Assembly: GCA_029817715.1 (NCBI GenBank)
Contig: JARUPY010000356.1
Coordinates: 2,017,001-2,081,000 of the forward strand
Origin: Melastoma dodecandrum
Lineage: Eukaryota > Streptophyta > Magnoliopsida > Myrtales > Melastomataceae
Direction: 5' to 3'
Length of the DNA stretch: 64,000 bases
Shown here: positions 10,471 through 21,795 of the stretch, in pieces
Layout: the number at the start of each line of letters is the position of its first letter
Numbering within the stretch: position 1 is the stretch's first letter
Program-made: the position numbers and the translations under genes
The notes under the pieces: model-generated
The model's database searches: none
What the model was told of the DNA's origin: nothing
What the model saw: the letters and a program-made list of their open reading frames with translations, nothing else

Positions 10471-10976
10471 AAAAAGGGGGAGAGATTTTGGAGAACTTTG
10501 AAAATTAGTAAGTAACAATCAAGGGGGAGATAACACAGAGATATAGCGTATGCTAATCTCAAACCCACAAGAATTATTGTGATATTTAGCGGGATAGAAG
10601 GACAAACCTACTATCTTGTGATATTTAGCGGGATAGAAGGACAAACCTACTATCTTGTGATATTTAGCGGGATAGAAGGACAAACCTGCTATGAGGTTTA
10701 TTAATCTTCTATCAGGGTATGCAAAATTTGAGTATAACTCATTTTTGCTGGGAGTGCAGAAGCTCATGCTACTGTCGGGCTAAATATACAGGAGCCTTGT
10801 CCCTGTAATCTGTACAAGCTGAATGCTTACACAGAAGCTTTTGCACTCTGCAAAAGTAAAAGCTTCTATAAAGTGTCAAACCCTTACTATCTCTATCTTA
10901 GGGGGAGTTTGATACGTCATCTTGTATGAACATATCTCCTATGGATGAAAGTTTTGTCATCATCAAAAAGGGGGAG
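10471..10976 (+). promoter_or_regulatory. Multiple polypurine tracts upstream of the right LTR
   Basis: Four G-rich purine tracts occur: AAAAAGGGGGAGAGA at 10471, AAGGGGGAGA at 10521, AGGGGGAG near 10900, and AAAAAGGGGGAGA at 10966-10978, directly before the LTR start at 10979. The last is the functional plus-strand primer position. Reiterated tracts of this form are a known Sirevirus hallmark. Confidence 0.8.
10577..10693 (+). repeat. 39-bp tandem repeat, three copies
   Basis: Copies start at 10577, 10616 and 10655, nearly identical. Each contains ATAGAAGGACAAACCTACTAT, another hairpin of the AGAAGG..CCTNCT type found throughout the element. Confidence 0.85.
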
Positions 10977-10978
10977 AT

Positions 10979-12816
10979 TGTTGACAAGATTTTGATGATG
11001 AGTCAAACAGCAGGTTTGACCTGCTATGACTTTACAGAAGCTGAAACCTCCTGTAACGAAGATACGCTTCGTAAGAGAGGAAAATATCATGAAAATATTT
11101 TCTTCACCCTCCAAGGATCATTTCAGATCAAGAGACGTGATTAGAGAATATTTCCATAAATAGATATTTCAATAATAAATTATTTATTAATTAATTATTG
11201 ATTATCTTAATTAAATTATTAATTCAAAAAGAGAATATTCTTAGGAATATTATTTGGATTAATATTTCGTCCAGATACAATGTTTTACTTGTCTGGAACG
11301 AATCAATTATTCTTGGGAATAAATCGTTGATTATTTCCTTATATAGAAGGTCAAGTTGCTGTTACTAGCCGAACCTTCTGTAATGCATTTTCTGGGGATT
11401 TAATTGTCAAAATAAGACAAAATTAAATCTGGAGGTTCCAACCAGATATTTGCACGACCCCATCATCATATTTCTCAAGTTGGAAATAAAATATTCTTTC
11501 TTTCCAACTATAGAAGGTTGCTGACCGATTTAGGCTCTAACCTTCTGTAAGATGAGATCTCGTGATTGGATGATTCGATTGATCTGAAATCAATCAAATA
11601 TTGTCCCTAAATGATTTTTACACGTTGGGGATGAATCTGGTCACTTTACGTTTTTGGCAAAATAAGTTTCCTTATTTACAGGAGGACAGAACCTCTATAT
11701 AAAAGAAAAACCTAAAAAAACATTAAAAATATAGATCAGAGGTAAGTCTTGGCATTTGGCAACGTTAGCGGGTGGTTAACGTGTGTGCGAGTGTGCAGGA
11801 CGGATTCTCCAGGCGAGAGTTCTCGCAGGAGGTAACTACAGCGGGTTGATCGTGGGTGAAGCCGCTCCGGTGACTTCGTTGCGTACGGATCTGAAGGACT
11901 CGACCGGAACTTTGTCGGTGACGTCGGACTGCGTGCATCAGGGCCTGGGGAAGGGTTCGTTGGTGGCGAGTAGGCGTACAGAGTTGGTCGGAGAGAAGGA
12001 GTCCGTAGCAGGGGTTCAGTGGTGAGGGATCTCCAACCTTCTGTAGTTGGTTATTTTGTTATCTGTGCGTTTGCAGCAGGTGTGCTTTGGTGAAGCCACT
12101 CCGTGGGCGTCGTTGGCTGCAAAACCGAAGGACTTGGCCAGGAGTGCTGTCAGTGAAGCCGGGTGGGCGTACAGCAGGTCGAAGAGAAGGTTGTTGCAGC
12201 AGGCGTAAGTGGTGAGGGACTGAAACCTACTGTAGTCGTATTATCTTTATTTGTTTTGCAGATTAAACCAAAAAGACAAAAAGAGAAGCATATCAGAGGC
12301 ATCCAAACACTTGGATAAAGCGTCATCAGATCTGTTCGCTGATCCACAGAAGGAATAGCCCGCTACAAAGTCACAGAAGGCTGAAGCTTCCAGCCAACGT
12401 TCTGTGCTTGCTCAAGTCTGGTTGATTTCCTTGTGATTCGACCTAGACACATCCTAAACACAGCAAGAGTGTTTCTTGCATTGGTAAAGCTTGTCTTACC
12501 GTCCCGTGGTCAAAGAAATTGTTTTCTTACACCACAGAAGGTTTTACCTTCTACACTGTAATCTCTATACGAGTTATTAGTGAAAAGTGACCGAAAGTGG
12601 ACGTAGGTGATTTCACCGAACCACTATAAAATCCTTTGTGTTCTGCGACTCATTTCGAAGTCAAATTCACACGTTCCATAATTACAGAAGCTTGAAGGCT
12701 CTGTAAATTACAGTAAGTTACTTCCGCTGTGATGATTGTGAAAAAGCGTTCAAGAATTCCTTAATTGGACTTAACACTAATTCACCCCCCCTCTTAGTAT
12801 AATCTTTGGGCCAACA
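10979..12816 (+). repeat. Right LTR of Sirevirus I
   Basis: 1838 bp, TGTTGAC...CCAACA, preceded by the polypurine tract and followed by the AGAAC duplication. It differs from the left LTR at about 12 positions, with four substitutions packed into about 30 bp near 12060-12090. Confidence 0.95.
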
Positions 12817-12821
12817 AGAAC
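12817..12821. repeat. Right target-site duplication of Sirevirus I (AGAAC)
   Basis: Exact copy of 4500-4504, directly after the right LTR. Confidence 0.92.
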
Positions 12822-12959
12822 TTCCAGCAACATGAGTTAAAAAGTTTTAACACGTAATCCTATTCCTAATCATTTATCTTACCTACTTCTCCGTCAATCT
12901 TTTTTTACCACACAACCATATAATTTAACATGTTGCCTATTTATTGTTCACATATGTTT

Positions 12960-15417
12960 CTAATAGCGAAATATCTTGGGATCTTCCGCCTGTTGTTCAA
13001 TGTCATACAAGTAGCAACCTTTAACCCCAAAATGATATCCAAGTGCTTTATCCAGTTTTCTTCTGCCATGTTCTAAAGTGTTTGCATAACAAAGTGAACC
13101 AAACACTCGCATCTCATGATAATTGGGCAGTTTGCGGCAAATAGCCTCGTAGGGTGATTTTTTGTCAACAAGGAGCTTAGTAGGGAGTCTATTTATTTTG
13201 AATGTTCATGTTAGAAGTGCATAGCCCCAAAATTCTGCTGGCAGCTTAGCCTGAAACAAAAGAGCTCGATTGACTTGTAAGATTTGTCGGTTTTTTCTTT
13301 CAACTAACCCATTTTGTTGTGGAGTTTCTACACAAGTTTTCTATTGAATGATGCCATTGTTTTATAGAATTATGATAGGTTATACTCTCCTCCATTATCA
13401 CTCCTAATGACTCTTACCTTTAGGTCAAATTGAGTTTTGACTTATTGTCATGAGATATACCCAAGTAACTCAAGTGAAATCATCCACTATAGTTAGAAAG
13501 AAACGAAAGCCTCCAATGGCTGGCTATGAATAGGGACCCCAAACATCACAATACCAAAACAATGCAAAATTTGTTTCACTCATGCTAGTAGAAGAAGGCA
13601 ACCTTTTTTGTCTAGATTCATGACAAATTATGTGCACATTCTGCCATAAAGTTTGGATTGTAGGATCTACTGTTTATATCATCCTACTCTTTCCGTCGAT
13701 GCCACAAGTCAAAAAGGTCGAAAGTATGTGTTTGTGGAGAAATACTAGCAACTTTCAAACTACATACCTTATCTCCTCACATTAGATCCTTGACTTGAGA
13801 AGATACACCATAACTATGCCTTGCTTCCAAGACTTGATATAGTCCACCTTTGCCTTAGCTTGTCCAATCGTCATCCAAGTTCACAAGTCATGAATAAAAC
13901 AATGATTGTGAGAGAAAATAAGACAGAAATTATTTTCTGAGGTGAGTTTGCTTCCTGGATCAAATTGAAGTGAAAAGATTCGGCAAACAAGACATTTGTT
14001 AAAACCAGATCTTTGTTCAGTTTTATAACCCTAATATGCGTAGATGACATCTTGGTATTGTTTGGAAGCTTTATAGACAGAGGATTTGTGAGAACCATAT
14101 ATGAATTAAATAAAGAAAGATCTGAAATGACATGGTCGATGGCTCCAATATCAAGATACCAAACGATGGAAGGACGACCCTTGTGTATTAGCTTCGGGAC
14201 AAATAATTTTACTTTGGTTAGTAAGGTACTAGTAGAATATGGTGTGAACTGTGCAGTTGGAAGCATTTGTTCCTGCCCATGTTTTACCTCATTTATAGCC
14301 AAATTTGGTTCCTCTACATTGAGAAAGGCTACTTGCACCTATTGTTTATTGAGTCCCAGATGAGAGGTAAATCCTCCATGCTTATGTTCTCCAGCCTCAT
14401 GGCCATTCGCATCACCAGACCTTCTCCCTATAAGTGGTATGTGGTCTTGCCTGATTCATACCTCTTCCCAAGTACATCCCCTTCCTCTTCCAATTTTGGT
14501 GTTAGGGAGAAATCCAATCAAGGAATATCATTTATCATTCATATGACCTCTCTTCCCACAGCGTTCACGCACCCACTCTATTTTGCCAGGTCTTCTGTCC
14601 ATCGCCATTGCAGTAGAACGATTTTAATCCTACGTTAGATGTCTTAGTTTCATATCTGTTTGCATTGCAACAATCATCAATGGCCCAACTCCCACTAGGT
14701 TTCTTGCACAATTCATTCCCTTCTGCATCTCTTCACGTTGTATCACATTAAATGCCTCACCAAGCGTGGGAAAGGGGTTTCTCATAAGTAGTTGCGACCA
14801 CATATGCATACCCCAATTGAGACCATTAAGAAATTTAAAAACCATATCTTTTTGGTGTTACTTCGAGAAAGTCCTTGCCCATTGGCACACACATTTTCCA
14901 CATTCACATCAAGGTGGTAGCCTATAAATCCCGAGTTCTCTCAAAATGGCTAGCATTTTATTATAATACGCAAACACAATCACCATCCCTTGCTCTAAGC
15001 TAAAATACTGCTGTTGTAACTGGTAAATCTTTGAGTCGTCAAGTTCATCATACCTTTCCTTCAACTCATCCTAGATATCCTTAGCCGATTCCAGATAGAA
15101 GATTATGAACCAATGGGTACAGATACTGACCTCTGTATCCAAGCTTTCACTAGGTTATTACATCTTTTCCAGGTCGGGTGCAGAGAATCCTCCACTTCCG
15201 GTTTTGGGATGTCGTCGTCAACGAACCCAAATTAATTCCTAAAAGACAAAGCAAGCTTGAACGAAGCCTTCTATGACATCTAGTTTCCATCGTCTAATTC
15301 TGTAGACACTATCGGAGACACCTGATTCAGTGAATGTAGTATGGCGATTGAGGCTTATCAACGACCACCACATCCACCCCTTGCTTCCATCTCTCAGCAC
15401 AGTGATCTGATACCATG
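12960..15417 (-). pseudogene. Degenerate Ty1/copia Gag-protease-integrase remnant
   Basis: Read on the minus strand from 15417 downward: a PBS-like TGGTATCAG (15407-15415), Gag fragments (around 15060-14630; FLNGLN followed by SQLLM at 14760-14845), a zinc/linker region, a protease with WYLDIGAIDHV (near 14160), so the usual D-T-G is D-I-G, and integrase with TPQQNGLVERKNR near 13270-13330. An integrase tail (RVFGSLCYAN) follows at about 13100. Many stops and frameshifts are present and no RT is seen. The remnant stops shortly before the Sirevirus I insertion point. It is unrelated in subfamily to element I and clearly older. Confidence 0.8.
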
Positions 15418-16639
15418 TGATCAAACAAGGAGCTCCCAATCTCATCTCGATTCCTTTTTCCACGAAGAAAAATGATCAATAATCCCATCATTACATTATA
15501 TTAGTTCTGGGATATTTAACAACCACACACCTATCAATTATAGGACCGCAGTCCCTTTTTCCCTTCTAACAAACTCCCATGTGTAAATACATCTATGCTC
15601 CTATTCATCCGATCCTCCTAGTGCTCCCTTTGAATCAATTGCTTAAAACATGTTCCTGGGTTTAACATTTGTGATGAAATCCTATGTTTCAAAACGAGGC
15701 CTAAGATGGAATGATATCAGTATAATGCTAATGCAGTTGTTGTACACAATTTCAACTCCCTGTCCCATTGCATAACCCATCTCTACCATTTTCTGAAGCA
15801 AGACCTCAAACCCTCCCTCTCGAGCATCACATCAATACCCCTCGGGCTGATTTCGGTTGCGAATCACCCATCTCGAAAGCTAAAACATTCTCTTTCCGCC
15901 GAGTTGCTACACAAATCATCACTATTACCACTACTACTACTATTTGATGGAATTGAAACACCTGTTATGTTTGATTGGTTCGACTTAGTTTATTCTAGTA
16001 GGCTTGATATGTGGTTCTCTCATCTCTCGAGTTCACTTGCCTTGACTGTTCTTCTCGCCTCGATCGAATTCTACTCATCTCGCACGTCTTTGTCTCTCCT
16101 TGACCGACCTTGATTTGCTCGAGTTCACTATACCTCGCTTGTGCTACAGTAGTAGCTAAATGAAAAGCTCTAAAGATAAACACAATGAATTGAAGTTCAT
16201 GCCTCTCAATGTTCCAACCACATGACTTCTCACAATGATTCGTGTCACAATAAAAAGATCTTGACATGCAGATCATTATGATAACGGTTCGTCGGACTTC
16301 AACCAGAAACCCTTCCTCCTCTGCCTTTTTGCTGGAACTCTCTATTTTTCTTTATAACGCGTTCTACTGTACATACGCCTTTTTGCCATTGCTCGCGCAT
16401 GTGGATAGGCAACACGAGGATTCACGGTCACTCCTCAATGTCCTCTGGTCGACCCTTCGACTTGGGCATCGAGGAGCTGTGGAGAAAATGGAGTAAACCC
16501 TATCTTGGTTCCTAAATGGGCATGTCCGAGCCCTGTCTAAATTTTGTCGTAAAGCTGGAGCATGATCTGCGAAGGAAGGTAGGGAGGATCGAGCAGCTCG
16601 TGGTGCACCCCCATTCTTCAAGATGGTTCTATTTAAAAT
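15418..16639. other. Possible LTR of the minus-strand copia remnant, then unassigned DNA
   Basis: Sequence directly beyond the minus-strand PBS should be the 5' LTR of the copia remnant, but I could not find a matching second LTR or its outer boundary. Further right, nothing is recognised; short frames on both strands have no domain signal. Confidence 0.35.
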
Positions 16640-16860
16640 AGTTATTGCTTCTTTACATAGGAAAGTTATACGGAGTCACCACTATCTTTATTTAAAAGAT
16701 GGTTTAAAGATGGAAAACCAAATTTAGTTTGAAGATTTATATTTACTAGCTCTTATGTTCAAACAAGTGCCGTTGTTCTTAAAAGGATTTCTGGTTGTGG
16801 ATGTTCGACCCGATTCGAGCATTTGACTCGAACTCATGTCAAGTTAGTAAAATATCATAA
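16640..16860 (-). repeat. Dispersed Ty3-like LTR/PBS-junction fragment, copy 1
   Basis: Contains CGGAGTCACCACTATC and a downstream GACCCGATTCGAGCATTTGACTC motif, the same order as in copies at 50240-50640 (same orientation) and, inverted, at 27230-27570 and 31300-31470. On the minus strand the TGGTGACTCCG resembles the TGGCGACTC primer site next to LTRs of some plant Ty3 elements. Confidence 0.45.
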
Positions 16861-17522
16861 ACACATCTACATTCAAGTATTTAGATAAAAATAGGCAGGA
16901 AATGGTGATCGCAAATTATATACGATGCTTACGGGGTGTTGTGAGCCCGCTAATGTCGATCCTTAAAAAAGTTGGAGGAGAAGTGTTGATCGCGTTCTCT
17001 GCTTGATGGAGTTCAAACCGTATCCGTTTCACATACTTGGTAACGAGTATAAGTGTAAATGAGCCGAGCCGAGCCCGAATATTATTGGGCTCCGGCTCGG
17101 TTGGAGGCTCGAGCTTCGGCTTGGACTTGATAATATTTTAATATTGGGTTCAAGTCCAAGAAAATGGAACAGCAAGTACGAGAAAGGTGAAATAAAGAAT
17201 TAGTCTGTTTGTTTTTGAGAAAGAAGGCGAATGGAAATATATTATGGTCTGTTTGGTTTCTCATAGGGCGGCGGAGTTTTTGCTATATTTTCATAAAAAT
17301 AAACAAAAAATTACCATTGTCATCTATTTATTTATTTTCTTTTATTGTAAATCCCTATAAATATAGGAAAATATATTATATATGAATGACTCAAATCCGT
17401 CAAAATTTTATGTAACCAAACGGAGTATAATTAGTCGGTGAATAAACCCTTTGCGAAACCACAAACCCTGTCGAGCTTAAGGCGAAGGCCACCTGTTGAT
17501 TCATCCCATTCCCACTCCCCCG
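16861..17522. other. Intergenic DNA and 5' region of the CobW gene
   Basis: No gene seen. Around 17060-17130 is a GC-rich GAGCCGAGCC repeat with partial dyad symmetry (CCGGCTCGG / GAGCC). AT-rich sequence follows, then the pyrimidine-rich leader of the CobW gene. Confidence 0.4.
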
Positions 17523-20500
17523 ATGGCCGCCGCCCTGCGATTCCTTCTCTCCCGAGCACCTTCCTCCGCCGACCGCCTCTTCGTCCAGTCCAACTCCTCC
17601 CTCCTTGCTGCTTCTCTCCGCTCCCTCGTCTCCAGCTCCAGGCCCTTCTCCTCCCATCCTGACTACGTCCCCTGGGACACCTCCGCACCACCCTCCGCCG
17701 GCCTCGACAACCGCATCCCCGCCACCGTAATCACTGGCTTCCTCGGCTCCGGCAAGGTCACCCCAACGCAACCCCCTTTCCTTTACTTTCTCCTGCATCG
17801 GTTTTCGGTTTGGTAGGTCGATTCATCTTAGGAATGGGATGCCGCTTGTTCTGCAGACTACCCTCCTCAATCATATCCTCACGTCGCAGCATGGGAAGCG
17901 GATTGCAGTGATCGAGAACGAGGTGATTGATCTCTGGGACCAATTGTTAGTTTTTCGTTGAATAGGAAGAATGAGGTGAGCGTTTTATTAGTGACTTGGC
18001 CGTCCGATGGTTTCCTACAGTTTGGCGAGGTAGATATTGATGGCTCACTGGTGGCAAGCCATTCTTCTGCTTCTGAAGAAATAGTCATGGTGAATAACGG
18101 ATGCCTCTGTTGTACAGTCCGGGGGGATCTGGTTAAGATGCTGTTGGAGCTTGTGAAGAAGAAACGGGACAAATTTGATCACATTGTTATCGAGACTACA
18201 GGTACTTTACCCCCTCACTTGTTTTGTCCCAATTTGTATATATATATCGTGATCTTATCTTTCGGTGTTTGGATTTCCTTGCAGGCCTTGCCAAGCCTGG
18301 TCCAGTGATTGAAACTTTCTGTAGTGATGAGTTGGTTTCTCGGCATGTGAAGTTGGATGGCGTTGTCACGCTTGTTGATTCGAAGCATGCAATGCGGCAT
18401 CTGAACGAAGTGAAACCCAGATTTGTGGCAAATGAAGCAGTTGAACAAATCGCGTACGCTGATCGTATCATTGTAAACAAGGTGGACAATGCATTGTAGC
18501 CAGTTGATTTTCACAGTTACTGATCGCTTTTGCCTCAGCGGCTGTGTTCTAAAATTTTTCGGTATTGCAGATCGATTTGGTAAATGAAGCTGAAGTCGAT
18601 TTATTGACCAAACGCATCAAGGTATGCTTCTTTAATCGAATTGATTATGAAGGGTAGCTTTTTTATATGGTTATGAGTTGGTTGATGGCTTACTGGGGGC
18701 ATGATTGTCTAATTTGTGACGAAAAGATAACTGCATATTTGGCTAACTGCCGAGAAAGGAAGTAGTTGAATGGAGGAGCAAATCATTGCTTCCTCTCCTC
18801 CATGTCCATTCAACTCTTTGGTTTATTCTTTAGGTTTTTCCGTACCTTTGTACCCTTTCTGACTGACAACTCTTGGATATTTCTCAGCACATCAATGGAA
18901 TGGCACAGATCAAGCTTGCTAAATATGGATCTGTCGACATGGACTTTGTTTTGGGCATAGGAGGTTATGATCTGGATAGGTCAGAAAATTTTCTCCCTAA
19001 TGGAGATTTTTTCGATTCCGTGTAATGCTTGCCTACAACTGAGCTGGATTTGGACCTCTCAATCATGATTGAAAAGAAAATTGTTTCTGCAGGATAGATT
19101 CTGAAGTTCAGGGAAATAATTCTTCTTGCTCAACTCATCATCACGATTCTGGGAAAGGTAAATTTGATACGCTCATGCCTATCTTTCTCATGGCATTTCG
19201 TTTACTTTTTAGAAATAATTTCTGGGATCTATCCCAACATAGTTTAACTATGTGTGGATGTTGTTCTGTTCTCTCTATTTTGTGACGTTAGTAATTTATA
19301 TGATTAATACAACCGCCATGAGGATAGAAGGTAGAGGTGGATTTTCTTTCCCATCTCCTTAGAATATGGGTTATGCTGTATTTTTACTGATGCTATGTTG
19401 AAATAATTGTCGGTTAGACATTGTTTAACAAATTTAGCACAATGTGTTCTTCAGTCTGCAATATACCAGGATACTTCAATTAGGCTGTAGAACTTGTGCT
19501 AAAGGATAATCAATATATCCGGGGTACTTCATAAATGGTTCATGTCGATCCATTATTGTTATAGCATTGCACCAATTGCAATGACATTTAGGTTCTAATA
19601 TGAAGTCAACCTCTTTGTTCTTTTGCAAAGGCAAAAAGTTACATACAATATACAACATTCCTTCCAGAACCCTCACTAGTGGGAGAGCATTATGCATATG
19701 AGATGATTGCTTGATTGAATTAGCTTTAGTGCTGAGGTTTTGGTGAATGGTGGTGTTGCTTGGCATCAAAAGAATATTGCATCCATTCTCATATTACATA
19801 CATATACAACCTCTCTTCCCGTTTGACATAGATGTGTTGAAAGGGCAACATGTTGTAACTTGTGATCAGGATCTCCAAAATATGGTTGACTGTTCTCTTT
19901 GGAAAATTGCTTTGCAACATGAGACTGATAGCTGTTCCAATTTTTATACAATTCAGGAGAAAAAAAAGGGCACCATCATGACCATGTTCATGACTCCGCC
20001 GTATCGAGTGTTAGCATTGTTTCTGAAGGAACCCTCGATCTAGATGAGGTAATGGTTCGCTGCATACATCAGTTTGTTTTAACTTTTATTTTCAGTTAGC
20101 TTCACAAAATCGCAAGCTATATTGTGTTGGTTTTAGTTTACATCTGGTGCTTTAAATGCATATGTTTTCTATTTTCGAAATTGACTAAAATTGAACTGGC
20201 TATTTCCAGCGAGCAAAGATACCTTTACAATCCGGTGATTCTAGCATCGGCTGGAAGATTTCCTTGACTTTTGCAGGAAGTGTTGTCTGAAATATGTGAC
20301 CAAACGTCTTCAAAACATATATCAGTCTTTTAAGCTCTTTGGGATTGGCTTCATGGTACTTGCATGCCTTGAAGATCATCTCTCTAAGGAATGCATTGAA
20401 TGTCCTTGGGCATGTTTACTCATTTGCATCACGAATCATCTTTCCAACATGTGAATATCCTACAGAAAAGAGTGCATGTACAGGTTATGATGTATGATGT

Positions 20501-20882
20501 ATCCTGAGACACGTGGGAATTTGGATTCACCAGGTTGATGACTGGCTGGAAAGATTGATAGAAGAGAAAGGAGAGGACTTGTACCGAATGAAGGGTGTGT
20601 TGTCTGTTACAGGATACGATCAACGCTATGTTTTCCAGGTATCAAACTCGAATCTCACTATATAACAAACGTGTGTTCTTTAGAATTATAGTAGTCGAAT
20701 GAAGACAGGATCTCATCTGCCTCGACGCCATCCTCTGTTATCAGGGTGTCCATTCAATGTTGGATGGGTGTCCCGGGAAAGCTTGGGGAGATGATGAGAA
20801 CAGAGTGAACAAGCTTGTATTTATTGGAAGGAATCTGGATGAAACTGCCCTCCGGAGAGGCTTCAAGGGATGCCTTATATGA
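17523..20882 (+). CDS. CobW/ZNG1-type GTPase, putative metallochaperone (10 exons)
   Basis: Exons at 17523-17756, 17857-17922, 18021-18201, 18285-18481, 18571-18621, 18888-18979, 19093-19157, 19957-20048, 20534-20638 and 20745-20882 join in phase, all with GT..AG introns, to 406 residues. The N-terminus (MAAALRFLLSR, Arg/Ser-rich) looks like a mitochondrial or plastid transit peptide. Then come Walker A GFLGSGKTTLLN (about residues 71-82), ENEFGEV, the metal-binding NNGCLCCTVRGDL (about 123-135), IETTG, the GTPase NKID motif near 226-229, a His-rich loop (HHHD, GHHHDHVHD, about 285-305), and a CobW C-terminal domain ending RGFKGCLI. The family hydrolyses GTP to insert or move Zn or Co; the plant organelle target is inferred. 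No lesion is visible. Exon 1 ends exactly within the P-loop after Lys. It converges with the pseudogene at 20985-21795. Confidence 0.93.
20208..20462 (-). other. Antisense coding-like fragment inside CobW intron 8
   Basis: On the minus strand this part of the intron reads as about 85 codons with one stop, rich in charged and aliphatic residues (for example KYHEANPKELKRLIYVLKTF and LPAKVKEIFQPM). It looks like an exon fragment of an unrelated protein gene rather than random intron. I do not recognise the family. It could be a captured or retro-inserted gene piece. Confidence 0.4.
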
Positions 20883-20984
20883 CACCCATCAGCTCGAGCA
20901 TTCGTTTCACCTAGATTACATGTAAAAATGTAGCATCCGAATGGACTGGCGTGTTTAAAGCATGATGTGTACATTTAAAGTAGT

Positions 20985-21795
20985 TTAGGAGATATTCCTT
21001 CTCTGGCCGGAGTCGGCTGTAGGAATCGGTCTGAGGTATTCATCCACGCGGGTATAACGGACTTCAGGGTAAAGCTTTGAAGCTTCGGCTCCTCCCTCCC
21101 CGATCTCGAAGTACGTTAAACATATATTTGATAGTAATGAGCGACCGCCACTTGAGATGCATAATCCATTCCTACCATTCCAAAAATATTAAAAGCAAAG
21201 TATTATTAGATAAATCAATCTTAAAACATCAAAGTTATGTTTTAATCAAGTGAGTTTGTATGGTGATACCCCTCATTGAAGCCAAGAGCTCTTCAGCAGG
21301 AAAGCAAATTTTCTCCAGTTTGACGCCACTCATCTTCTCCCATATTTCAACGACCTCCCTCTGCGAGAGGATGTTCTCAGGTGGCCTCGGGTAAGGGGTC
21401 TTTTGGTCAGGGTCCTTGGATCATCGACTGCTTTTGTCGCGTACATCCCGATATCATCCTCATCCAGGAAGACAGCTTGTGGACGGCAAAGTCATCGATT
21501 CAGGACTTGATATGGATCCAACAGAAAGGGGTTTGCGAATTTCTTTTACTTTTTACGTTGCCATTGCCATAGAATCGGATGGTGTGCTCAGGCGGCAAAA
21601 GTGTCCCGAGCTGGCAGAGGTTGCCTATGAAGTATCCGCCGAAGCAGTTGGCAGACATGTACATGAAGGGGATCCCAACCTCCCCCATCGCTTTCCTCGC
21701 CTCCATCTTATCGTCGAAAGTCACTCTTTCAGGTTCCATGGCGTTGCTCATAAGTGCCGGGCCCATACCGAATTCTGAAGGCAGGAACCCCTACA
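20985..21795 (-). pseudogene. Isoflavone-reductase / phenylcoumaran-reductase-like pseudogene
   Basis: Minus-strand pieces match the NmrA-like reductase family (NADPH-dependent reductases of phenylpropanoid metabolism). In order: FLPSEFGMGPALMSNAMEPE (near 21787), VTFDDKMEARKAM with the family's catalytic Lys, then SANCFGGYFIGNLCQLG, a LDEDDIGMY block (near 21470), a PENILSQREVVEIW-like block, an intron-like gap (about 21150-21265), and the C-terminal exon with FEIGEGGAEASKLYPEVRYT ending at TAA 20985-20987. The N-terminal Rossmann region is absent, an insertion or broken intron follows the GNGN block, and at least two frameshifts are visible near 21380 and 21110. It is not functional as read. 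It lies tail-to-tail with the CobW gene, 102 bp apart. Confidence 0.78.

Larger units (their letters stand above)
4505..12816 (+). mobile_element. Complete Ty1/copia Sirevirus I lacking RT/RNase H
   Basis: An 8.3 kb element bounded by TG..CA LTRs and a perfect AGAAC target duplication. Internal order is PBS (tRNA-iMet type), a 0.74 kb leader full of short hairpins, an uninterrupted Gag-protease-integrase ORF, the 3' end of a third ORF, repeated polypurine tracts, and the right LTR. The Gag and protease motifs, long LTRs, multiple AAAGGGGGAGA tracts and third ORF place it in the Sirevirus lineage. The two LTRs differ by about 11 substitutions and one indel over 1.84 kb by eye, so insertion is recent. 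Compared with element II it lacks the whole RT-RNase H region and the front of the third ORF, so it is non-autonomous in its present form. It inserted beside an older minus-strand copia remnant. Confidence 0.93.

Noticed and set aside
5309..12025. Two identical 80-codon frames at 5309-5551 and 11783-12025
   Set aside because: They lie in the two LTRs of the same element, in a GC-rich transcribed non-coding segment crossed by intron-like words, with no domain.
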